Positions 1 through 9,119 are shown, counted from the first letter of the stretch. The stretch is 51,996 nt of DNA from Hortaea werneckii (GCA_037044905.1 JBAOKB010000065.1:1-51996), one strand, 5' to 3'. Numbers and translations: made by a program. Notes: generated by a model not told the origin, from the sequence alone.

Positions 1-785
1 AAGCGGAGAAGGATGTAGCCGAGGCTAGCCATAATACACGTCAGACGTTCCTCGTTCATGTACCTTGAGTTGAAGATACAGGGTGCTGGGAGCACCAGGA
101 AAAGCGCAGGGAATGGCGTCTTGGTATCATTTACAGGCGCAGTACTGCCTTCAGTACGGAGGAATTGGCAGGTCCGCCTCAGCATTTCGCCTCTCCCTTC
201 GGCGTCTGGAACGTAGTTGAGTACCAGTGAGAGTGAGATGATGTCGAAACGCTCGCTGTCGGACGATGGCAATGGGCGATCCATGAAATCTTGTTGCTTG
301 ATGCCTTCAGCCTGTGAGTTCAGGTCGATCCGCTCAATGTCGAACATGCCTGATTTGGAACAGGCATTTTTCGTGGATAAAGCCCCAACCTCAAGAAGTC
401 TTAGCTTTGATGAGTTGGCCTGTGTTGAATTAGACATTGAATTCAGCCATTTCATGAGAACCACTGAAGAGTCTCCGCCACGATCCTTTGCCTGGCCCTG
501 GATGCTGGCTTGCTGATAGCTCTCCAGCCCTCCAAACTCCTCGATCCGCTTCTTCAACTCCGTCACTCCCTCATGATCCCCTAAAGCTTCTGCTTTCACG
601 AGCTCCTTATTGAGCTGGTGGTGGGTCCTAATCAGTTGGCGGGTCTTCTCAGCGGAGAGAGCAGCTATAGGCCTTTTGGCCAGTGGGGGGCGGCCTCTGG
701 AAATTCCAGATGCGCCGGTTCTTTTTGAAAAGCCGGCAGGGGCTCCCAGCTTCGTCGTTGCAGTTGGCTTCTTAGTTTTCGACAT
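1..785 (-). CDS. BMT2: 25S rRNA adenine-N1 methyltransferase BMT2 (3' part cut by window edge)
   Basis: Probable nucleolar SAM-dependent methyltransferase; yeast Bmt2 makes m1A in 25S rRNA. The reading frame opens with ATG at 783-785 and runs without a stop to base 1, giving the first 261 residues. The N-terminus is basic (Lys-rich). It is followed by a helical stretch (ALSAEKTRQLIRTHHQLNKE), then the conserved core: LRLLEVGALSTKNACS is the SAM-binding segment, followed by RIDLNSQ, IKQQDFMDRPLP, FDIISLSLVLNYVPD, RGEMLRRT and LFLVLPAPC. These blocks are typical of the Bmt2 family. A short insertion (GSTAPVNDTKTPFP) precedes LFLVLPAPC. It is in frame and I find no splice signals around it. The gene shares a 474-bp promoter with UFD1. 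The C-terminus lies outside the window. Confidence 0.88.
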   Translation of the reverse strand, partial: MSKTKKPTATTKLGAPAGFSKRTGASGISRGRPPLAKRPIAALSAEKTRQLIRTHHQLNKELVKAEALGDHEGVTELKKRIEEFGGLESYQQASIQGQAKDRGGDSSVVLMKWLNSMSNSTQANSSKLRLLEVGALSTKNACSKSGMFDIERIDLNSQAEGIKQQDFMDRPLPSSDSERFDIISLSLVLNYVPDAEGRGEMLRRTCQFLRTEGSTAPVNDTKTPFPALFLVLPAPCIFNSRYMNEERLTCIMASLGYILLR

Positions 786-1001
786 GGCAGCTGTCCACGA
801 GAATTCCGATCTGCTCGGGCGCTCGTTATAAACGGCCCCAGGAGGTGATGTGCAACAGCGAGTAGCCGTAATAGTCCGACACGTTGCAAACTTCCTTCAG
901 GAAGAACATGGTGGTAAGAGCTGTGCGTCACGCGACGGCGTTCAGCATGTTGTGAAGTAGGCGCAAAATCGAGCACTCGCGCCTACTATGTACCTATTTG
1001 G

Positions 1002-1019
1002 TTCGAATACTTCGAATAC
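1002..1019. repeat. Tandem 9-bp direct repeat TTCGAATAC x2
   Basis: Two perfect head-to-tail copies of TTCGAATAC (1002-1010 and 1011-1019) in the BMT2/UFD1 intergenic region. TTCGAA is itself a palindrome, so the pair could bind a dimeric factor. No binding protein is known to me. Confidence 0.7.
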
Positions 1020-1076
1020 CGCCCGCGGGCACCTCCACTGCAGCTTCGCCAGTTACTTTCAGGCCTCAGGCATCAA

Positions 1077-1092
1077 CTGATAAGCTGATAAG
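1077..1092 (+). promoter_or_regulatory. Paired GATA sites (CTGATAAG x2)
   Basis: CTGATAAG occurs twice in immediate tandem. TGATAAG matches the HGATAR core bound by fungal GATA factors such as AreA, which are known to favour closely spaced pairs. The pair lies about 170 bp upstream of the UFD1 start and 290 bp upstream of BMT2. Regulation is inferred, not shown. Confidence 0.4.
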
Positions 1093-1259
1093 TAGAAGTC
1101 CGCTTCCAGGTTGTCCATGGTTGTCGTCACTGGTCTGGTCTTCATGAAGCTCGGAGCATCGAAGCGAGCGCAGTCAACTTCACAAGCAGGCGAGCAGACA
1201 CATGTCTTGACCGATCCATCCTAACCTCCTCCTGCTCCTACACCTACAGCAGCATCAAC

Positions 1260-2375
1260 ATGTCATACTACAACTTCCAGGACCCCGATGAGGCGATGGG
1301 CATGTACCAACGGGCTATGATGGCTCGCGGGGGCCGTCCCCGCCGCTTCGACGAGTATTACCGTTGCTATCCTATCGCCATGATGCCTGGCCCCGAACGC
1401 GAGAGCGCCAACCACGGCGGCAAGATCTTCTTACCGGCCTCGGCCCTGGACAAGCTTACGCAGCTGCATATCACCTACCCGATGCTGTTCGAGCTCATCA
1501 ACGGCGCAAAGAGCAAGAGCACCCACGCTGGTGTGTTAGAGTTCACCGCCGAAGAGGGAAGGTGCTACCTGCCGTTCTGGCTCATGCAGACCCTCTTGCT
1601 GGAACCCGGCGACCTCCTTCAGACCAAGAGCACCGACCTGCCGCCCGGCCAGTTCATCAAGCTTCAGCCGCAGAACACCAACTTCCTCGAAATCTCCGAC
1701 CCTAAAGCCGTGCTCGAAACCGCATTCCGGAACTTCTCTTGCCTGACAGTCGGCGACGTCTTTACCTTCTCCTACAACGACGATGTCTACGAAATTGCAG
1801 TGTTGGAGGTCAAACCCGATCGCGAGAAGCACGCGGTCAGTGTTCAAGAGACGGATCTCGAAGTGGACTTTGCCCCTCCCGTAGGCTACCAGGAACCGAG
1901 CAAGACTAGCGGGACAAGCACACCAAGAAGCATCGGCAGCGCGATGGCAGGCAAGGGCGGCATGATGCACACCGAAGGAAGCATGGCCCAAGCAATCAAC
2001 TACTCTGCCATCGCGCCCAACTCCAACACAGCCGCCGTAGGCCACGCCAAAGCCTCATCCGCATTCACCGGCTCAGGCAACAGATTAGTCCCGAAAAAGG
2101 GCAAATCCGCAGCGACATCGACATCCACCCCCTCATCCACCCCCGGCACAGGCACCCCTGTCCAGAGCACAAGCATACCCACAAACGCCCTACCTAAGAC
2201 GATCAGGAGACGGAACGGACCCCAACCCTTACGTCTGCCTCCTAACAAGCTCTTCTTCGGGTACGAGATCAAGCCGTTGAAGAACCAGGAGGCGCAGGCC
2301 GCGGCGGAAGCGGAGCAGAAGAATCAATTCAAAGGCGAGGGCCAGACTTTACGGAAGAAGAAAGATCAGAAGTAG
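1260..2375 (+). CDS. UFD1: Ubiquitin fusion degradation protein 1 (Cdc48 cofactor)
   Basis: Intronless, 371 aa. Ufd1 partners with Npl4 and the AAA ATPase Cdc48 to extract polyubiquitinated substrates, including ERAD substrates. The Ufd1 double-barrel domain covers about residues 20-210. Recognisable blocks are RFDEYYRCYPIAMM near residue 30, GGKIFLPASALDKL, YPMLFEL, GVLEFTAEEGRCYLPFWLMQ, LLLEPGD and VGDVFTFSYNDDVYEIAVLE. After about residue 215 the protein is low-complexity (Ser/Thr/Pro/Gly). A basic and hydrophobic segment near the end (RLPPNKLFFGYEIKPLK) resembles the conserved C-terminal region that contacts partners. The start is the first ATG after an upstream pyrimidine-rich leader and fits the family N-terminus. 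Length is normal for filamentous fungi. Confidence 0.95.
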   Translation: MSYYNFQDPDEAMGMYQRAMMARGGRPRRFDEYYRCYPIAMMPGPERESANHGGKIFLPASALDKLTQLHITYPMLFELINGAKSKSTHAGVLEFTAEEGRCYLPFWLMQTLLLEPGDLLQTKSTDLPPGQFIKLQPQNTNFLEISDPKAVLETAFRNFSCLTVGDVFTFSYNDDVYEIAVLEVKPDREKHAVSVQETDLEVDFAPPVGYQEPSKTSGTSTPRSIGSAMAGKGGMMHTEGSMAQAINYSAIAPNSNTAAVGHAKASSAFTGSGNRLVPKKGKSAATSTSTPSSTPGTGTPVQSTSIPTNALPKTIRRRNGPQPLRLPPNKLFFGYEIKPLKNQEAQAAAEAEQKNQFKGEGQTLRKKKDQK

Positions 2376-3213
2376 AGAGTGAGGGGGACTCTGGAGAAGA
2401 CATAGATTAGTGGCGAGGGCTTGGAAGATTTCTTCTTCTTTTTTTTTTTTTTTTTTTTCCTCGGATGTGTATAGCGTGGGAGTTCTCTGTTTCCCCCTCT
2501 TTTTTCCCCCTCTTTGAGCTAGCGGGTCAGATAATCTCTACCTCGTCATACGGGAGATGCTAGCCTTTTATTCTTTCCTTCATCTTCATCCGTATTGGGA
2601 CGCGGGCTGCATAGCGCTGCGGCGTAGAGACAATTGAGAGTCTTTTTTGGTACCAAAAAGGCGCTATTTTGCTGTAGCACAAATCACTGTAAAGCGCCCT
2701 TCTCATCCCTCTTCCTTGGAATTGGGCCCAGAGACGGCCAAGGAAATGGAGAGTGGAAAGAAGGCATCGACATGAGAACATAGCCAATTGGTTGGGAAGC
2801 CCTTGGAAAGAGGGACGGAGCTATTTTCTTCACCCAGCTTTTTTTTTTTGTTCTTTTTCTTTTTACAGACGAAGAAGAAGAAGTAAATAAATCAAATTGG
2901 TGCAGTCAATCATAGAATGAAGGGGAGATGTGACTAGTTGTTGCTGTTTTTATTCTTATTCCTTTTTTTTCTTTCCATTGACCGTTTTGGGGTTCAGAGA
3001 GCTATTACCGACGCACAAAAGGTGTGAAAGGTAGGAAGGAGGAAGAAGAAGAGAATTTTTTTTTAGTGAGATAAAAAGGTGATTAAGGTAAGGCGGTTTT
3101 TTTGGGGGAAAGAGTTTCTCATGCTCGTTAGACCGAAAGAGGTTGGGGGAAGGGGGAAGAAAGTAAGAAGGTCGAAGTGCTGCTGCTTTAGAAAAGGTGC
3201 GGGCTAGTATCGC
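2376..3213. other. Convergent UFD1/NAP1 3' region, low complexity
   Basis: 838 bp between the two stop codons with no convincing gene. It begins with a 20-nt T homopolymer (2439-2458), then further T-rich and purine-rich runs up to about 3170. A perfect 16-bp palindrome, TTTTTGGTACCAAAAA, lies at 2644-2659. Most of it is probably 3' UTR and termination sequence for both genes. Confidence 0.5.
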
Positions 3214-4789
3214 TTAGCTCTGCTTGCACTCGGCAGTCTCCTGCTTCGGCTTAGAGCCATCCTCCTGTTTCGACTGTTAGTTTGGTTCATTCGAGAGTTT
3301 TGCGAGGAGGCTCGTCATGCTTACCTCGTCCTCGTCCTCCTCGTCCTCATCCTCATCGCGCTCATCCTCGTCCTCGTCATCCTCATCGTCCTCATCCTCG
3401 AACTCATCCTCGTCGAAGTCATCGAAGCCCTGCTCGAATTGCAGCGCCTCGCCAGTGAACCAGTCGATCGCGCGGGGGATCAGCTTCTCCTTAATGTCTT
3501 CGCCCAGCTGGTAGTCAAGCTCAAGCTTAGCCTCGATGTCATCGTCGACATCCTCGTCCTCGTCGCTTGGCGGCTTGGCGGGGTTGAAGAAGTCGAAGAA
3601 GGATGGGGTGGGGATGGTCTTCTTCACTACGCGCGTCTGCTTGGTGTCTAAAGTAGAGTTAGCATTCGGAACAAACCGAGAGATCTTGTGCGCACGCTAG
3701 CTGGCTCCAGAAAAGCGGTGGACATACTCTTGTTTCTCTGCTTCTTGCTCTCGACCTTCACCGTCAGGTCCTTGCCTGCCTTCCATTCAATCTTGTCACC
3801 CTCCGCGTGGTCGTAGATGAAGTCGCCACCGTAGCCGTTCTCTTCCTGGTAGTAGTATGTCTTCGTGAGCTGCTTGTTGGTGAAGAAGTCGTTCTCGGCG
3901 AATTCGAAAATCAGACGGAAGCCTGGGCGGTCGAGGTACTCCATGCGAATGTCGGTGAGGTGCTTGAGCGCCTCCTCGTCACGGTCGGTGATGGTCTCGG
4001 CGAGGGAGGAGTTCTTCATCGCGCTGAGCCAGAACTCTGGGATACCCTTCATGTTGGCAGTGGCCTCGTCGGCCTGCTTGTCGACCTCGGCCTGTGCCTG
4101 CTTGGTCTCCTCATCCTCTTCCTCGTCCGCCCTACCGGCCTCAACATCCTCCTTGCTCGGCTCGGTCTGTCCGTTTACGATCTTAGAGCGCTTCTCGTAC
4201 AGCGGAGTGAACTTGGCGAAAAATCTCTTCTCCAGAGCCAGGACCTCCTCCTGGAACTCAGCCTCGAGCTTGGAGTGCTCCTTCTGGACGCCCTTCAGGC
4301 CAGCAACACGCTCACGGACCGGGGCGGGCAGAGACTCGACGTAGCCTGAGGACTTGCCGACGAGGCCTTGCAGCTTGTTCTGCATCATTGACACAAGCTT
4401 TGGGTTCTGGGCGAATATAGAGGCGGCGGCAGCGCGGTCGAGGTCCTCTGCAGATCAAAGCTTGTTAGCACGTGCACTGTGGAGTGGCGCGAAGAGGAGA
4501 GAAGATGTATTAAGCGGATGCGTACCCTCGTTGATGCTCGGGACCTGTGGTGCCTGGGCGCGGGAGGAGATGGGTGCGTTGTTCTGCGGACATCAGCGTC
4601 AGTTGCGCTCGCCACATGATGAGCGACAGTTGGGAGGGATACCATGGGGGTGTTCTGAGGTCTGCGACAAGGTCAGTACATGCGGCCAAGTAGATCAGAA
4701 TGCGCAGTGGGTGCGGCAGGAGGAGGAGGAACGAACGTGGGCGCGGGATCCATGGACTGGCCCCTCTTGTTGGGTATATTGCTGGACAT
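3214..4789 (-). CDS. NAP1: Nucleosome assembly protein 1 (histone chaperone), six exons
   Basis: H2A-H2B chaperone that shuttles between cytoplasm and nucleus. Exons on the minus strand: 4789-4737, 4661-4643, 4583-4526, 4447-3728, 3647-3325, 3273-3214. All phases agree and give 410 aa. The second exon is only 19 nt and encodes the end of PAPTPQNTPM. Family blocks are DRAAAASIFAQNPKLVSMM, SSGYVESLPAPVRERV, the dimerisation helix with EEVLALEKRFFAKFTPLYEKR, GIPEFWLSAMKN, FRLIFEFAENDFFTN and the nuclear-export-like FFDFF block. A long Asp/Glu tail follows. The protein ends ECKQS, like the C-terminus I recall for yeast Nap1. Introns are 75, 59, 78, 80 and 51 bp. The last acceptor could also be used 9 nt downstream without changing frame. 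The start at MSSNIPNK is chosen because it matches fungal N-termini. Confidence 0.93.
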
Positions 4790-5214
4790 GGTGGTGTGCG
4801 CAGTCGGACGGGCGACGTGGTAGACTGCTGGGTTCGGTGCCAAGTGGGAAGCGGGTTCAGCTGCAGGTGCAGAGTCGTGGGCGGCTGAAGGGTGCAGGGA
4901 GGGAGTCGGATACAATGCAGGTGAGCAAGTGTTGGGCGAGAAGGTGCTGTGGTTGAACTGCTCCAGTGCGCACGATTCCTTGCTCTGACGACGAAGTTTC
5001 TCAATCTCGCCGGCAACCCCGCTAAGAGCGCACGTCCCTAGCTGCCAAGCCCGTCAGCGCAGAAGCGACTGCAGGAACCATGACATGCGGATGGCAAAGA
5101 CTAGAGAGAGCATCTTGAAGCAGCGTCGCATTCACTCCACTACATATAGCCATCGATAACAACGGCAAACATCACATCGCATCGCATCCGAATTGCACCA
5201 TAGAACAACCCATC
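4790..5214. promoter_or_regulatory. Divergent promoter region NAP1 / TIM8
   Basis: 425 bp between the divergent NAP1 and TIM8 starts. It contains 5' leaders and presumably a shared promoter. Open frames here have no recognisable protein features. A short CATCGCATCGCAT-like run lies just upstream of TIM8. Confidence 0.5.
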
Positions 5215-5559
5215 ATGGACTCCGCAAGCGTTAGCCCCGAGACGATGCAGCAGCTGCAGAACATGTCGCCGCAGGAGAAGCAGCAGCTGAACCAGTTCAT
5301 CCAAGGCGAGAACCAGAAGGCGCAGATCCAGGGGGTCGTGCACAGCCTGACGGATACGTACGCATTGGCAAGATGATGGGATTCGCTACAATGGTCGCTA
5401 ATACTACCGCGCAGCTGCTTCCGCAAGTGCATCACCGGCAAGATCACCTCCGGAGGACTCGACCGATCTGAGCAACCCTGCATGCAGAACTGCGTCGACC
5501 GCTACATGGATGCCAACATGACCGTCATCAAGCACCTGGAGCAGATGCGATCGATGTAG
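5215..5559 (+). CDS. TIM8: Mitochondrial intermembrane-space chaperone Tim8
   Basis: Small Tim protein that escorts hydrophobic precursors across the intermembrane space with Tim13. Two exons, 5215-5357 and 5415-5559, with a 57-bp intron splitting the Thr codon before the first Cys; 95 aa. The twin CX3C motif is complete: C49-FRK-C53 and C70-MQN-C74, with 16 residues between. The blocks KAQIQ, VHSLTDTCFRKCI, LDRSEQPCMQNCVDRYMDAN and VIKHLEQMRSM identify Tim8 rather than Tim9, 10 or 13. There is no presequence, as expected for MIA40 substrates. The gene is too short and too interrupted to be seen as one reading frame. It converges with the uL23 gene. Confidence 0.94.
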
Positions 5560-5891
5560 ACAATTGAAAGGAAAGGACTTTTTGCATAGCATGGCGCCGA
5601 AATCACTGTAAAGTACGAAGGGATTGTAAAAGTATGGAAAACATGGACCACAAGGACTGTAAATTAGCGGTGAAATGTTTTGAGACCCAAAGCATTTTAT
5701 GCATTGGACGACGAGCGACGCTGAAGCGTGCATCGCAATTGATTGTATAGTAATTTGTCTACTACACTCTGATGATACGCCAACTGATCGAACAGTAAAC
5801 GCATCTGCAGCCGGGTATCTTTCCTCTGGGACTGCTTCCGAACTCCAGCGAACGCCGTCGTAATGTCTAGTCTAACACGTCTGGTCATGGC
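5560..5891. other. Convergent TIM8 / uL23 3' region
   Basis: 332 bp, A/T-richer than the flanking coding sequence. I see only 3' UTR-like sequence and no gene. Confidence 0.45.
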
Positions 5892-6577
5892 TTATACAAT
5901 AGCCAGCTTGGTGGCGGCAATGTCAAGAGCGTCGACGTCCGGAGTCAGGCGGGCGAAAGCCTTCTTGGAGCCGTCCGGCCTATGAAGAGATTAGTACATG
6001 CCCTAGAACTCTGCAAGGACTCCATTTTCATACCTGATGAGGGTGTTCAAGGTCACGGTCTCGACATCGTAAAGCTTCTTCAAGGCGTCCTTGATCTGCC
6101 TCTTGTTCGCCTTGGTGTCCACAATGAAGACGAGGGTGTTGTTCTCCTCAATCTTCTTCATCGCGCTCTCGGTGTTGAGCGGGTGGATGATGACCTTGGA
6201 GGCATCGAAGCGGGGCTCGTGCGGGACCGACTTGCGCGGGTACTTGGGCGAGCGCGAGAGGGTGAGGGTCTTCGGCAGGTGGAACGAAGTGTTGGTGCGG
6301 ACCTTGCGGACCTTGTGCGAGTTGACCTGTTGCAAGAAACAGGCCGTCAGAATGATGAGTTGCTCTGACACGCCTCAAGGAATGCTTACACCACGGAGAG
6401 TGGCCTTCGCGGCGGCAGAGGCCTGCGCAGAAGGCTTGCCGGGCTTCGCGGCGCCTGTGAAATGATTAGCCCTCTTCCTTGATGGGCGGGACGCAGTCTC
6501 ATTTTGTTCGCTGTGACTGCGCAAACTGCGAACATACCCTTAACTGGCTTTGCGACGTTCTTCTTGCCTTGGGCCAT
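5892..6577 (-). CDS. RPL25: 60S ribosomal protein uL23 (L25/L23a)
   Basis: Large-subunit protein at the polypeptide exit tunnel and docking site for SRP and other nascent-chain factors. Exons on the minus strand: 6577-6538, 6454-6390, 6326-6034, 5979-5892; 161 aa. Introns are 83, 63 and 54 bp, with good donors (GTATGT, GTAAGC, GTATGA). The basic, Ala/Lys-rich N-terminus (MAQGKKNVAKPVKG) is the import-signal region. The conserved body reads NSHKVRKVRTNTSFHLPKTL, LSRSPKYPRKSVP, IIHPLNTESAMKKIEENNTL, VFIVDTKANKRQIKDALKKL, LIRPDGSKKAFARL and ends DIAATKLAIV. Intron-rich 5' ends are usual for fungal ribosomal protein genes. Confidence 0.95.
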
Positions 6578-7355
6578 GGCGACTGTGTTAGTATCGAGTT
6601 GACTGGGCGTGCAGTTCGACTGTCAACTGAACTTTGCGAAAAGAATCGAGAAGTGTGCTCGCTTTTCGGATGTACCCGTGCGCTAATGCCGCCAAGGACT
6701 GGTGCTGGACTTGAGCGCAACATAAAATGCACGCCCATGCCTGTCTTTACATTTCGTTGTTTTATTCCCTAAATGTATGGCAGTAATTCACATTCCCATG
6801 GACATCCGTGATGCTGGAATACTATCTTGTAGCAATATTGAGGCCTTCAAAGGGCATGCAAAACTTTGACGGCAAGAACAGACTGTTTCTCGATCACGTG
6901 CACTTCAAGGTTGGAAGCGGCTGCCACGTTCGTACGGCGTAGAAAGCCAGCCTCCAAAGCATACCTACTATGTAGGGACGCACTGATAGCATTTCAAAGT
7001 GACTGGAAAATGAAAGGCGCAGAAGACAAAACTCATACTTGCTCGTCGATCTCACCATTTACGTGGTCGAGTCAAATGAACACTGAAAATGCACATTTAC
7101 ACAATGTTCGTACTAAACATCTACACGCATTAGATATCGGCAATGCATTGCCTCATGCTCGCATGAAACTCAACCACGGCCATGCCATCAGCACTTGATA
7201 TGCAATCCGCCCTATGAAAAAAAGAAGAACCTCTTTAACAACAACAAGAAACGCCGAGTATGCGCCTCGCCATGCCTCGCAACTCTAAACAATAAAACAT
7301 GCCACCCTTCTTTTCTTCTTCGCACTGACTTCTTCTCACCGTTGTGGGCACCAAT
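6578..7355. other. uL23 promoter side / DnaJ 3' side, no gene seen
   Basis: 778 bp between the uL23 start and the DnaJ stop. A 110-codon open frame near 6866-7198 on the plus strand has no recognisable motif and I do not call it. The stretch should hold the uL23 promoter and the DnaJ 3' UTR. Confidence 0.45.
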
Positions 7356-8495
7356 CTAGAGTATTTCCTTAAGTTTTCTCTTCTGATCCGGGGACAAGCT
7401 GCTTGGATACTTGATCTTAACCCCCACAATGAAGTCCCCTCGTTGGCTTGGATTCTTGGGCTTCGGCATGCCTAAGCCAGGGAAGCGTTCTTCGAACGTT
7501 GGCTGTGTCGGCCCGCTCGACGACACAGATACTTGTTTCCCATCGATCGTCTGAACCGTCTTGCTCCATCCGCATAATGCGTCTTTAAGATCAATCTCCA
7601 CTGAATGTCTGATATCGTCGCCGTCCCGAGCGAAGAGCGGGTCAGGCTTCTCCTTCACGATGAAGTGTAAATCCTGTGTGCCACCTTCGACTTGATCGCC
7701 CATGTCCGGGTACTTGATCTTCGACCCAGGCTTCAATCCTCGCTTGATTGGAACCGAGAGCACCTTGTCCTCTACTGACTGCTTTCCAGTCTGTGCATCG
7801 AACGTCTTCCTCTGAACCTTCAACTTCTTCGTCGCGCCATTAAAGATATCCTGCAACGATACCGGCAGCGGCTTTTCCACGACCGTGGTTTCCATCTCAG
7901 GCTCTTTCCGCCTACCGCCGAACGGCGTGCCGCGACTCCTTCTGCTACCGCCACCACCACCCGATGATCCGAATCCGCCCGGCATACCTCCGCCCATGCC
8001 ACCGCCAAACGAGGAGAACAGATCATCGTCGTCTCCCATGCCGCCCATACCTGCTCCGCCCCCTCTCATGAACTCCGCAAAGATGTCCTTGGGGTCGCTG
8101 AACCCGCCAAAACCTCCTCTACCTCCCCCACCGCCGCCAGTGCTGAAGTGGAATGTCCGCCCCGGCCCTCCGCCGCCGAAGCCGCCAAACCCACCCGGCA
8201 TACCTCCGCCGCCAGCGAACGGGTTGCCGCCCGCCCCGGCAAAGTCGTCGGCGCCCGGTGCCGGGCCCGCCTTGCCCATGATAAAGTCGTATCCATAGTT
8301 ATCGTAGTTCTTGCGCTTTTCCGGGTCGGAAAGGATCTCGTAGGCTTCGGAGGCTTCCTTGAACTTCTGTTCGCCGGCGGGGTTCTTGTCCGGGTGGTTC
8401 TTCAGTGCGTTTTTCCGGTACGCTTTCTTGATGTCTTCGGCGGATGCGGTGGCGGGCACGCCTAGCCTGTCGTACAGCTTGGTGTCGGCTACCAT
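7356..8495 (-). CDS. SIS1: Type II Hsp40 (Sis1/DnaJB-like) co-chaperone
   Basis: Stimulates the Hsp70 ATPase and delivers substrates; yeast Sis1 also acts in translation initiation and prion handling. Intronless, 379 aa from the ATG at 8493-8495. An in-frame ATG 34 codons upstream would add a Pro/Lys/Arg-rich leader unlike the family, so it is not chosen. The J domain is residues 1-70, with H34-P35-D36 (LKNHPDKNP). It is followed by a long Gly/Phe- and Gly/Met-rich region to about residue 190, with no zinc-finger CxxCxGxG repeats. The two C-terminal beta-barrel domains include PLPVSLQDIFNGATKKL, GLKPGSKIKYPDMGD, GGTQDLHFIVKEKPDPLFAR and GDFIVGVKIKYPSSLS. Absence of zinc fingers plus the G/F region indicates type II. 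An upstream 15-bp direct repeat is described separately. Confidence 0.92.
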   Translation of the reverse strand: MVADTKLYDRLGVPATASAEDIKKAYRKNALKNHPDKNPAGEQKFKEASEAYEILSDPEKRKNYDNYGYDFIMGKAGPAPGADDFAGAGGNPFAGGGGMPGGFGGFGGGGPGRTFHFSTGGGGGGRGGFGGFSDPKDIFAEFMRGGGAGMGGMGDDDDLFSSFGGGMGGGMPGGFGSSGGGGGSRRSRGTPFGGRRKEPEMETTVVEKPLPVSLQDIFNGATKKLKVQRKTFDAQTGKQSVEDKVLSVPIKRGLKPGSKIKYPDMGDQVEGGTQDLHFIVKEKPDPLFARDGDDIRHSVEIDLKDALCGWSKTVQTIDGKQVSVSSSGPTQPTFEERFPGLGMPKPKNPSQRGDFIVGVKIKYPSSLSPDQKRKLKEIL

Positions 8496-8575
8496 TGTAG
8501 CGGGTTGTGGTGGTCCTTTTCGCGGACGACGGGTGTGAGATGTTTTACGTTTGCTTGCGGTGGGTGGGTTCTGTG

Positions 8576-8588
8576 ATTGGCCAATTGG
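8576..8588. promoter_or_regulatory. Overlapping inverted CCAAT boxes
   Basis: ATTGGCCAATTGG contains a perfect 10-bp palindrome with CCAAT on both strands. It lies about 80 bp upstream of the SIS1 start. CCAAT is the core bound by the fungal HAP complex. Function is inferred. Confidence 0.35.
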
Positions 8589-8617
8589 GATGGGCACGGG
8601 ACTCTTCTAATTGTTAA

Positions 8618-8652
8618 TGGGTTGGCAAGAAGTGGATTGGGTTGGCAAGAAG
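8618..8652. repeat. 15-bp direct repeat, 20-bp period
   Basis: TGGGTTGGCAAGAAG occurs at 8618-8632 and again at 8638-8652, separated by 5 bp (tggat). The copies are identical. They lie in the SIS1/RAI1 divergent promoter, about 125-160 bp upstream of SIS1. Confidence 0.7.
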
Positions 8653-9119
8653 ATAGCATTGAGCGCCCGGGGCTAAAGCATGGAAAGTGGTGGCAGCCGT
8701 CGGCGCGGTTCTGCGTGATGCTAGCCCAAACGCATGATGACGTTAGAGCATAGAAGGTGCTAGCAGGTTCGATTGGTTGAAATCAGTGGGTGAGTGCGAC
8801 ACAATTCTCCATTGGGAAGGCACGAGCTACAGTAGGTGAATGGATGTCGCCGGGTTCACAGTGAACATGTAATGCTGTCTGAATGACACTACTGCCGGGA
8901 GCGTCAAGAATGCAATTGTGTTATTTGCCTTTTATTCAAAGTAGATGCTTCGGGGATGCTTCGGGAACAGCGGGCCGATGCCATGCGCGTTTGCCTCGCG
9001 ACGCGCTGCACGTGTTCGGTTGGTGTCTTAAGCAGATGCCGCTTTCCTACATCGCCGACTTAATGAGCGTCGTGTGGAAGAAGGCGCCTTCGTAGGTGAC
9101 GGGAAGATTCGCCGATCTC

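Larger units (their letters stand above)
786..1259. promoter_or_regulatory. Divergent promoter region BMT2 / UFD1
   Basis: 474 bp between two divergent start codons. It holds two perfect tandem direct repeats, listed separately: a 9-bp unit at 1002-1019 and an 8-bp GATA-containing unit at 1077-1092. The UFD1 leader just before the ATG is rich in pyrimidines. No gene is seen here. Confidence 0.6.
8496..9119. promoter_or_regulatory. Divergent promoter region SIS1 / RAI1
   Basis: 624 bp between divergent starts. It holds a 10-bp palindrome ATTGGCCAAT (8576-8585), continued by another ATTGG at 8584-8588, so CCAAT boxes occur in both orientations. It also holds a 15-bp direct repeat (8618-8632 and 8638-8652). 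No gene is seen. Confidence 0.5.

Noticed and set aside
4354..5016. Several open frames of 80-200 codons on both strands around the NAP1 5' end
   Set aside because: They overlap each other and the NAP1 exons and introns. Only the spliced NAP1 reading gives conserved protein.
7885..8298. Pro-rich 137-codon frame opposite the DnaJ Gly/Phe region
   Set aside because: The Pro repeats are the complement of Gly codons in SIS1. No independent support.
9096..9119. Upstream extension of RAI1
   Set aside because: Starts with GTG, not ATG, and adds no conserved residues. ATG at 9120 is preferred.
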